A stretch of 57,937 nt of DNA from Chloroflexia bacterium (GTDB lineage Bacteria; Chloroflexota; Chloroflexia; Thermomicrobiales; CFX8), in contig JAUIIK010000015.1 of assembly GCA_030431755.1 (NCBI GenBank), forward strand, positions 1 to 57,937, given 5' to 3'. Shown piece after piece: positions 45,643-52,340 of this stretch (position 1 is the stretch's first letter; the number at the start of each line of letters is the position of its first letter). The notes beneath the pieces are model-generated. The model had not been told where the DNA came from and made no database searches. It saw nothing but the letters and a program-made list of their open reading frames with translations. The position numbers and the translations under genes were made by a program.

Positions 45643-46623
45643 ATGCGCATCACGATCCTTGACGACTACTTCGACACGCTCCGGACGCTGCCGAGCTTTC
45701 GTAAGCTCGACGGCCACGAGGTGACCGTCTGGAACGATCACCAACCGGACGTGGATACCCTGGTTGAGCGCCTGCACGACACGGAAGCGCTTGTCCTCTT
45801 CCGCGAGCGCACCCAGATCCCCGGCGAACTGCTCGACAGGTTGCCAAACCTCGAGCTGATCAGCCTCCGCAGCGTCTTTCCGCACGTCGACGTCGACGCC
45901 TGCACGCGCAACGGTGTCCTGCTCTGTTCGAACCTGCACGCAGAGGCCTCCTATGCCGCAGCGGAGCTGACCTGGGCTCTGATCATGGCCTCAGCGCGCC
46001 AGATACCGCAGCAGACGGCCTCGCTGAGAGCGGGACGCTGGCAGATGGGCGTCGGCAAGTCGCTGCGCGGGCGGACCATCGGGATCTACGGCTACGGCCG
46101 GATCGGCAAAGTCATCGCGGACTACGCGAAAGCGTTCGGCATGGATGTCTGGTGGTGGTCTTCGGACGAGGGCCGGCAGCGCGCCGCATTGGCTGGGGAG
46201 ACGCTCGCGCCAGACCGCGCCACGTTCTTCGCTGAGTCCGACGTGGTCAGCGTGCATGTGCGGCTCAAGCCGGCGACCTACGGCCTGATCACGCTCGCGG
46301 ACCTCCAGAAGATGCGCCCAGACGCGCTCTTCGTGAATACGTCGCGGGCCGGCCTCGTCGCGCCGGGCGCGCTGGCACAAGCGCTCCAGACCGGGCGGCC
46401 CGGCTTCGCGACGGCCGACGTCTTCGAGACAGAGCCTGCGACCAATCCGGACGATCCGCTGATCTCCCACCCCAATTTCCTCGGGACGCCGCATATCGGT
46501 TACATCACCGAGGACGAGTTGGAGGAGATCTTCTCCGAAACGTACGACCAGATCCTCGCCTACATCGCCGGCAACCCGATCAACATGATCAACCCAGAGG
46601 CGCTGGACCAGCGCACGAAGTAG
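45643..46623 (+). CDS. D-2-hydroxyacid dehydrogenase family protein
   Basis: A 326-residue NAD-dependent D-isomer-specific 2-hydroxyacid dehydrogenase. The Rossmann motif is GIYGYGRIGKV. Catalytic Arg is in NTSRAGLV, Glu in DVFETEP and His in GTPHIGY. It lacks the ACT domain, so it is not the serine-pathway enzyme (that is at 18158-20317). Glyoxylate, hydroxypyruvate or another 2-oxo acid are possible substrates. Divergent from phzF. Confidence 0.9.
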   Translation: MRITILDDYFDTLRTLPSFRKLDGHEVTVWNDHQPDVDTLVERLHDTEALVLFRERTQIPGELLDRLPNLELISLRSVFPHVDVDACTRNGVLLCSNLHAEASYAAAELTWALIMASARQIPQQTASLRAGRWQMGVGKSLRGRTIGIYGYGRIGKVIADYAKAFGMDVWWWSSDEGRQRAALAGETLAPDRATFFAESDVVSVHVRLKPATYGLITLADLQKMRPDALFVNTSRAGLVAPGALAQALQTGRPGFATADVFETEPATNPDDPLISHPNFLGTPHIGYITEDELEEIFSETYDQILAYIAGNPINMINPEALDQRTK

Positions 46624-46639
46624 GTCAGTAGCGCCAATG

Positions 46640-46775
46640 CCAATCGGCCAACCTCAGTGCGATGTGTATGTTGCCGATGGAGTCGGCGAGCATGGCATCC
46701 TCGGCCGTGTGAGGCAGCATTTGGAGGTTGACGAACCCGGACATATGGATACGCATCCGGTTAGGGTATTGCGTC
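46640..46775 (-). pseudogene. Degenerate duplicate of the nuoD 3' end
   Basis: Bases about 46658-46770 match the last ~40 codons of nuoD (47388-47505) at roughly 80 percent, in the same orientation and with a short deletion. The shared blocks include GAGTCGGCGAGCAT and TGGAGGTTGACGAA. It has no start or intact frame. Together with the true nuoD end it flanks the toxin-antitoxin pair as an imperfect direct repeat. Confidence 0.78.
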
Positions 46776-46785
46776 AGGGGTTGAC

Positions 46786-47118
46786 CTATGACAGAACAAG
46801 CAAACCCTCATCGGCGTTCGCAACGAATTTCTCAATGACGCGAACTTGTGCTCGTAGCAGTGTTGCAATCTCCTGAGTGCCTGCGTTTCCGATCGCTAGC
46901 CAGATAACCGTCGGAGGCGGTCCAAGCAGAAAGACTCGCTGACGGAAGTCGTTGTCTTTCGAAACGATCGTGCAGCCATGAACCCGAGCGTGCTCCCAAA
47001 TGGTGAGGTCCGATGCTCCACGCATGGAATGGTTCTCGATATGACTACTGTCGGGAAACTCGGCAGCGAGAATCCTAACTAGCTTTGGACTGAGATTCTC
47101 ATCGAAGAGAAGCTTCAC
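46786..47118 (-). CDS. DUF5615 PIN-like toxin of a toxin-antitoxin pair
   Basis: A 110-residue PIN-like (Mut7-C-type) protein. MKLLFDENLSPKLVRILAAE has the first acidic cluster (DEN). GASDLTIWEHARVHGCTIVS and KDNDFRQR carry the second Asp pair typical of this nuclease-like family. Start overlaps the DUF433 stop (ATGA). PIN-domain toxins cut RNA; for DUF5615 this is inferred from fold and from its constant pairing with DUF433. Confidence 0.88.
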   Translation of the reverse strand: MKLLFDENLSPKLVRILAAEFPDSSHIENHSMRGASDLTIWEHARVHGCTIVSKDNDFRQRVFLLGPPPTVIWLAIGNAGTQEIATLLRAQVRVIEKFVANADEGLLVLS

Positions 47119-47342
47119 GGCGTGGCAAGCGACGCCAATCTACGCTCTCGTGCCGCAGCGAACGACAGCACCGCTCGAATGTCTTCCCGCCGGAGGCTTG
47201 GAAAGTCATCCAGGATTTGATCTTCGGTCATGCCACCGGCGAGATACTCGAGGACATCATACACGGTGATGCGCGTCCCCCGAACACACGGCTTGCCGCC
47301 ACGCACCTCAGGATCAATTGTGATGCGCTCAGTGAAGCTCAC
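47115..47342 (-). CDS. DUF433 antitoxin
   Basis: A 75-residue DUF433 protein with the family core ITIDPEVRGGKPCVRGTRIT, VYDVLEYLAGG and the C-terminal helix-turn-helix-like segment ILDDFPSLRREDIRAVLSFA. It lies first in the pair, coupled to the DUF5615 gene, and 25 bases after the nuoD stop on the same strand, so it may be read from the nuo promoter. Confidence 0.88.
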   Translation of the reverse strand: MSFTERITIDPEVRGGKPCVRGTRITVYDVLEYLAGGMTEDQILDDFPSLRREDIRAVLSFAAARERRLASLATP

Positions 47343-47367
47343 CTGGAAGTTTTCCCTACCGTCTCCG

Positions 47368-48609
47368 CTATCGATCCACCGAGCCCAGCACGATGTCGAT
47401 GGTGCCGATGAGGGCGACGGAGTCGGCGAGCATCGCGCCCTCGGCCATGTACGGCAGCACCTGGAGGTTGACGAAGTCGGGCGTGCGAATGCGCATCCGG
47501 TAGGGCATCGAGGTGCCGTCGGAGACGATGTAATGGCCTAGCTCGCCCTTCGAGTGCTCGATGGCGCTGTATACCTCGCCCTTCGGCGGGTTGAACCCCT
47601 TGATAACCCAGACGAAGTGGCGCTGCATGTCCTCAGCTGTCCGCAGGACGTTGTGGTGGGGCGGGATGACGTAGTTTGAGTCGTTCGCCATGATCGGGCC
47701 GTCGGTTGGCATCTGGTCGAGACACTGGCGGAGAATCCGCAACGTCTGCCGCAGCTCCTCCATGCGCACCAGATAGCGATCGTAGACATCGCCGTTGGTG
47801 CCGATCGGAACCTCGAAATCGAGGCGGTCGTAGATCAGATAGGGCTGGGCCTTCCGAATGTCGTAGTTGATCCCGCTGCCGCGCAGACAGGCGCCGGTCA
47901 GGCCGTAGTCGATGGCCGCTTCCGGCTCGATGACGCCGACACCGCGGGTACGGGCCAGCCAGATCGGATTCTCAGAGAGCAAGTCTTCCCAGTCCTGCTG
48001 GGCGGCGGGGAACTCCTTGAGCAGCTGCTCGATCTTCTCGATAGTAGAGGGCTTGATGTCGCGCGAGAAGCCGCCGATCTCCATCATGTTCGTCGTCAGC
48101 CGCGCCCCGCAGAACTCCTCGAAAATGTCGAGGATCTTCTCGCGTTCGATGAAGGTGAAGAGCGCCATTGACAACGCGCCGATGTCGAGCGCGTGGGTCC
48201 CGAGCCAGACCATGTGGGCGGCGATGCGGCTCAGCTCGGCCATGATGACGCGGATGTACTGGGCGCGCTCCGGCGCGACGATGCCGCAGAGCTTCTCGAC
48301 GGCCAGAATGTAGCCCAGGTTGTTCAGTGGCGCGGCGGTGTAGTCGGTGCGGTCGGTCCAGGGCGTGAACTGGCTATAGCGCTTGTTCTCGCCGATCTTC
48401 TCGATTCCCCGATGGAGATAGCCGATGATCGGGTCGGCGTGGATGATCGTCTCACCGTCGAGCGTCAGCAGCAGCCGCATGACCCCGTGGGTTGAGGGGT
48501 GCTGCGGCCCCATGTTGAGGACCATCTCGCGCTGGCCGCCGCCGAGATCGCGCTCTTCGGAGACGTCCCAGGTGCCGAAACCCGTCGTTTGTTGCTCGGT
48601 CGTCGCCAT
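47368..48609 (-). CDS. nuoD: NADH-quinone oxidoreductase subunit D
   Basis: A 413-residue 49-kDa-type subunit forming the quinone-reduction site. Signatures are MGPQHPSTHGVMRLLLTLDG, DPIIGYLHRGIEKIGE, AGCLRGSG-like TGACLRGSGINYDIR, EHSKGELGHYIVSDG and a C-terminus ending IDIVLGSVDR. GGAGG precedes ATG 48609, 3 bases after nuoC. The last ~40 codons exist in a second, decayed copy at 46640-46775. Confidence 0.96.
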   Translation of the reverse strand: MATTEQQTTGFGTWDVSEERDLGGGQREMVLNMGPQHPSTHGVMRLLLTLDGETIIHADPIIGYLHRGIEKIGENKRYSQFTPWTDRTDYTAAPLNNLGYILAVEKLCGIVAPERAQYIRVIMAELSRIAAHMVWLGTHALDIGALSMALFTFIEREKILDIFEEFCGARLTTNMMEIGGFSRDIKPSTIEKIEQLLKEFPAAQQDWEDLLSENPIWLARTRGVGVIEPEAAIDYGLTGACLRGSGINYDIRKAQPYLIYDRLDFEVPIGTNGDVYDRYLVRMEELRQTLRILRQCLDQMPTDGPIMANDSNYVIPPHHNVLRTAEDMQRHFVWVIKGFNPPKGEVYSAIEHSKGELGHYIVSDGTSMPYRMRIRTPDFVNLQVLPYMAEGAMLADSVALIGTIDIVLGSVDR

Positions 48610-48612
48610 GAT

Positions 48613-49323
48613 CTAGAGCCTCCGGTTGTCCTTGACGCGAGGAGCAGCGCCCCCCTCGAAGCCGGGTTCGACGTATTGCGAGTAGCCGCGGATCGGGTAA
48701 TCCTTCCGCAGCGGGTGGCCCTCTTCCCAATCGTCCGCCAGCAACATTCTGCGGAGATCAGGGTGGCCCTCGAAGGTGATGCCGAACATGTCGAACGCCT
48801 CGCGCTCGAGCCAGCCGGCGGCGGCGTAGACACTGGTGAGCGTCTCGATCAGCTCGCCGTCCTCGATTCCGCCTTTCAGCCGCAGACGCCAGCGCTTCTT
48901 GATCGAATAGAGTTGGCTGACCACGTCGAAGCGTGGCGCGGCGCGCAGCTTCAACATATCGACAGCCGTCAAATCGGAGAGCATGCGGTAGGCGAGATCG
49001 GCGTCGTCGCGCAGCAAGACATGGGCATCAACCCAGATCGACGGATCGACCCGAATGGTCACCTCGTCGCGAAAGAAGGCGATCTCCTTGACCCGGTCGC
49101 CAAAGGCAGTCATGAGGGCGACGTGGGCAGGATGATCCTCGCTCAACGGCCCCCAAAAACCTGTCAGCACCAATGATGGATGGACCTTGGCGATGCCGGT
49201 CTTGTCGTGGGCGGGCTCAGTGAGCTGTTGCTCGGCGATCTCGGTGAGCCAGGGATTGTCCTCGTCAGCCGTCACCACATCGTCAGGGCTGGCGGTTGGT
49301 TGCAGGTCCTGCTCGTCAGCCAT
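48613..49323 (-). CDS. nuoC: NADH-quinone oxidoreductase subunit C
   Basis: A 236-residue 30-kDa-type subunit. The C-terminal signature is DMFGITFEGHPDLRRMLLAD, DWEEGHPLRKDYP. The N-terminal ~75 residues are polar and poorly conserved. ATG 49323 preferred; TTG 49329 is two codons upstream. Separated from nuoB by 148 bases that hold a repeat. Confidence 0.95.
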   Translation of the reverse strand: MADEQDLQPTASPDDVVTADEDNPWLTEIAEQQLTEPAHDKTGIAKVHPSLVLTGFWGPLSEDHPAHVALMTAFGDRVKEIAFFRDEVTIRVDPSIWVDAHVLLRDDADLAYRMLSDLTAVDMLKLRAAPRFDVVSQLYSIKKRWRLRLKGGIEDGELIETLTSVYAAAGWLEREAFDMFGITFEGHPDLRRMLLADDWEEGHPLRKDYPIRGYSQYVEPGFEGGAAPRVKDNRRL

Positions 49324-49362
49324 GCTCAATCTCGCTTCCCTCGAGGGCCGGACTCAACTCTG

Positions 49363-49436
49363 GTAGGGGTGGAGCTTGTCTCCACCCGTGTAAGGGTGAG
49401 TAATGTCTACCCGGTGGAGATGATCTCCACACCTAC
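49363..49436. repeat. REPIN-like element, family A diverged copy
   Basis: Arms GTAGGGGTGGAGCTTGTCTC (49363 on) and its imperfect inverse ending ACACCTAC (49436). Each arm is itself a small hairpin (GTGGA ... TCCAC). Same plan and end sequence as 4274-4347 with several base changes. It lies between nuoB and nuoC inside the operon. Confidence 0.65.
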
Positions 49437-49471
49437 GAATCACTCGGCTCGCCGTCACCTGGAAGTCCAGT

Positions 49472-50044
49472 CTAGCGAGCCGCCGCGGCCACCGGCCGGC
49501 CCATAGCCTCGCCGGTCGCGATGCGATCTTCCTCGCGCTGCGCGTCAGCGGCCTCCTGGCCCTCCTTGCGCAGCACGCGGTCGTACTTGATGACTTTGTT
49601 CTGGAGTTCGAGTACGCCGTAGTAGAGCGCTTCCGGCACCGGCGGACAGCCCGGCACGTAGACATCGACCGGGATGACCTGGTCGACACCCTGCACGACG
49701 GCGTAGGTGTCGAAGGGACCACCGATGTTGGCGCAGGAGCCCATCGAGATGACCCACTTCGGCTCCGACATCTGGTCGTAGAGGGTGCGGACAACCGGCG
49801 CCATCTTGCGGGTCACCGTGCCGGCAACGATCATCAAATCGGCCTGGCGCGGGGAGGCCCGGAAGAGCATCCCGAAGCGCTCGCCCATATCGAAGCGTGG
49901 CTGCATCGCAGCGATCATCTCAATCGCGCAGCAGGCGAGGCCGAACTGGAGCCACCAGAGGCTGGAGCGCCGGGCCCAGTTGAAGACCCAGTCGACCGAC
50001 GTCGTCAGGACATTCTCTTCGAAGCGGTTCTCCATTACACCCAT
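49472..50044 (-). CDS. nuoB: NADH-quinone oxidoreductase subunit B
   Basis: A 190-residue subunit holding the terminal 4Fe-4S cluster N2. The four ligands are Cys38-Cys39 in [12 protein letters not shown], Cys104 in [13 protein letters not shown] and Cys133 in [11 protein letters not shown]. Start ATG 50044 overlaps the nuoA stop; a second ATG at 50035 overlaps it as TAATG. Confidence 0.96.
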   Translation of the reverse strand: MGVMENRFEENVLTTSVDWVFNWARRSSLWWLQFGLACCAIEMIAAMQPRFDMGERFGMLFRASPRQADLMIVAGTVTRKMAPVVRTLYDQMSEPKWVISMGSCANIGGPFDTYAVVQGVDQVIPVDVYVPGCPPVPEALYYGVLELQNKVIKYDRVLRKEGQEAADAQREEDRIATGEAMGRPVAAAAR

Positions 50045-50439
50045 TCAAGGGCTCCCTTCTTCCACTCGTAGGCAAGCCCGCCCAGAAGCAGGGCGATGAA
50101 GATGACAGCCTGGATGTAGCCGTATAACCCGAGCGCATCGAACGCGACCGCCCAGGGGAACAGAAAGATCGCCTCGATGTCGAAGACGACGAATAGGAGC
50201 GCGACCACATAGAAGCGCGGGGTATAGCGATTGGTTGGCGGGTCGATGTTCGGGATGCCGGATTCGTAGGGTGCTTGCTTCTTGGGATTGGGCTTGCTCG
50301 GCCGGATCAATGTGCCCAGCAGGAGCAGGGACCCGCCCATGACAATGGCCAGGATCAGGGCAACGCCGATGATCGCGTAATTCTCAAGCAACGATGCTCT
50401 CGCTTCCAACTCCGCTGGCCGGCTCAGTGCGCGCGGCAC
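50035..50439 (-). CDS. nuoA: NADH-quinone oxidoreductase subunit A
   Basis: A subunit of up to 134 residues with three membrane helices and the loop [20 protein letters not shown] and [12 protein letters not shown] typical of NuoA. The annotated GTG 50439 gives an unusual polar N-terminus; TTG 50391 ([10 protein letters not shown]), preceded by GGAAGCGAGAG, is a likely true start. First gene of the ABCD block. Confidence 0.94.
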   Translation of the reverse strand: MPRALSRPAELEARASLLENYAIIGVALILAIVMGGSLLLLGTLIRPSKPNPKKQAPYESGIPNIDPPTNRYTPRFYVVALLFVVFDIEAIFLFPWAVAFDALGLYGYIQAVIFIALLLGGLAYEWKKGALEWV

Positions 50440-50455
50440 GCCTGAACTATAGCAC

Positions 50456-51088
50456 TCACGTTCCCTGAAACAGGTTGCAGGAGAGGCAGTAGGGCAGCAG
50501 CCGGTACGGCTCGCTGACCGGCGGGTCGATGCCGATCCGGCGCAGCATCCGGATCGTCAACGCCAGCGGCAATCCAACGACGTTGCAGTAGCAGCCGTCG
50601 AAGTGGGCGACGGGCAAGAAGCTGTCATCCTGGATCGCATAGCCGCCCGCTTTGTCGAAGGGTGTCCCGGCCCGGATCGACGCCGCGATCTCGTCGTCGC
50701 CGTAGGGCCGCATCGTGACGCGGGTCGTCGCGGCGTCGAGCAGCAGCTGCCCGTCCGCGCTGGCGACAGCCACGCCGGTCGTGACCTCGTGCGCCTGGCC
50801 GCGGAGCTCGCGCAGCATCGCTACAGCCTCAGCCGGATCCCCTGGCTTGCCGAGCAACCGGTTGTCGAGCGCGACGACCGTGTCGGCGGCAATGACCGGT
50901 GTGCCCCGGTTGCGCATCGCGACGACGCTCGCTTTGGCGCGTGCCAGCGCCCGCGCGAACGCTTCCGGGCTATCGACGTGGGTCGGCTCCGGCTCGTCGA
51001 TCTGCGCCGGCTCAACGACGTAATCGAGACCAAGTAGCTCCAGGAATGTGCGACGGCGCGGCGAGCCGGAGGCGAGGATCAGTGCCAT
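50456..51088 (-). CDS. maf: Maf-family nucleotide pyrophosphatase
   Basis: A ~210-residue Maf/Ham1-fold house-cleaning pyrophosphatase acting on dTTP/UTP or modified nucleotides. Signatures are ILASGSPRRRTFLELLGL (phosphate-binding), VIAADTVVALDNRLLGKP, and DKAGGYAIQD. A Cys-containing extension (RLLPYCLSCNLFQGT) ends the protein. ATG 51088 shares its A with the TGA stop of the upstream methyltransferase gene. Confidence 0.93.
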   Translation of the reverse strand: MALILASGSPRRRTFLELLGLDYVVEPAQIDEPEPTHVDSPEAFARALARAKASVVAMRNRGTPVIAADTVVALDNRLLGKPGDPAEAVAMLRELRGQAHEVTTGVAVASADGQLLLDAATTRVTMRPYGDDEIAASIRAGTPFDKAGGYAIQDDSFLPVAHFDGCYCNVVGLPLALTIRMLRRIGIDPPVSEPYRLLPYCLSCNLFQGT

Positions 51089-52296
51089 CACTCGCCCGCG
51101 TACGCCAGCGTCGTGATCGATTCGATGTGGTAGGTCTGCGGGAACATATCGACCGGCGTGACATCCTTGAGCTCGTAGCCGCCGTCAATGAGCGTCCGCA
51201 GGTCACGGGCCAGCGTTGACGGGTTGCAGGAGACGTAGATGAGCTGGCGCGGCTTGAACTTCAGCACCGCCCGCAGGGTCCGCTTATGGCAGCCGGAGCG
51301 CGGCGGATCGAGGATTACGGCGTCGGGCGCAATGTCCAGCTCGCCGAGGATGTGCTCGACCTTGCTCTGGTGGTACTCGATGTTCTCGATGCCCTCGACA
51401 TTGATCCGGGCATCGGCGACGGCCGAGGCAGACTCTTCGATCGCAATGACCTGCACCACATGTGGCGCGAGCAGCTTCGCGAAGGTCCCGACACCGGCAT
51501 ACGCATCGACGACCGTCTCATCCCCACGCAGCTCCAGCCGCTCGGTCACCAGCCGGATCAGCATCTCGGCCTGCTGTGTGTTCGTTTGGAAGAACGACGG
51601 CGCGGAAACCATGAAATGCGCGCCACTCAGCTCCTCGCCATAACCCGGCTGCCCGGATTCGACCACCGTGGTGCGTTCGCTGAGGTCAGGCTGGATGAAG
51701 AGATCACCGGTATGCTCCCCGATGCGAATCACGACCTGATGCAGTCCCGCGCCGTGTCCTTGTAGTTGCGCGAGCACGTCGTTGATCCGCGGGTTCATGA
51801 TCATGCACTCGTCGATCCGCAGGAACTCGCGCCCGGCCGGGCCACGGGTGATGAAGCCGAGACTGCCGTCCTCATCGTTCGTCGAGAAGCGGGCGTTGTT
51901 GCGGTAGCCGTAGGGGTTGGGCGAGCCAACGGTCGGCGAGACCGGCGGATCCTGAATCTTGCCAATGCGGCGCAGCTGGTCGTGCATCACATGCTGCTTG
52001 AGCCGCAGTTGCTCGTCATATTCGATGTGCTGCCACTGGCAACCGCCACAACGCCCGAAATAGGGGCAGGGCGGGTCGATACGCGACGCGGCGGGCGTCA
52101 GGACGTCGATGACGCGCCCTTCGAGGAAGTGCCGTCTCGAGGTCTCGATCTGGACAACGACTTCCTCATTCGGGATGCCGTAGTCGGCGAAGATGACCTG
52201 GCCGTCGTGGCGGCCGAGCGCCGCCCCCTCAAAGGCCATGTCGTCGAGTGTCAATTGGATGGTTGCGGGCCGTGTCTCCGGCGTCTCAGTGCTCAT
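51088..52296 (-). CDS. rlmD: 23S rRNA (uracil-C5)-methyltransferase, RlmD/TrmA family
   Basis: A 402-residue RNA m5U methyltransferase. An N-terminal TRAM domain (LTLDDMAFEGAALGRHDGQV) is followed by an iron-sulfur type Cys cluster CPYFGRCGGCQWQH. The SAM-binding domain holds VVDAYAGVGTFAKLLAP and ILDPPRSGC. The catalytic Cys is in YVSCNPSTLARDL. The product could be RlmD-like (U1939), RlmCD-like or TrmA-like; the Cys cluster favours the RumA group. Coupled to maf. Confidence 0.9.
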   Translation of the reverse strand: MSTETPETRPATIQLTLDDMAFEGAALGRHDGQVIFADYGIPNEEVVVQIETSRRHFLEGRVIDVLTPAASRIDPPCPYFGRCGGCQWQHIEYDEQLRLKQHVMHDQLRRIGKIQDPPVSPTVGSPNPYGYRNNARFSTNDEDGSLGFITRGPAGREFLRIDECMIMNPRINDVLAQLQGHGAGLHQVVIRIGEHTGDLFIQPDLSERTTVVESGQPGYGEELSGAHFMVSAPSFFQTNTQQAEMLIRLVTERLELRGDETVVDAYAGVGTFAKLLAPHVVQVIAIEESASAVADARINVEGIENIEYHQSKVEHILGELDIAPDAVILDPPRSGCHKRTLRAVLKFKPRQLIYVSCNPSTLARDLRTLIDGGYELKDVTPVDMFPQTYHIESITTLAYAGE

Positions 52297-52340
52297 AGTT
52301 GAGCAAGTGTAGGCCGCGAGCCGCCGTCACTGCCAACTCG

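Noticed and set aside
46637-46876. A 79-codon plus-strand frame after the hydroxyacid dehydrogenase
   Set aside because: It is antisense to the decayed nuoD-tail copy and the toxin gene, so it is a by-product of the duplication.
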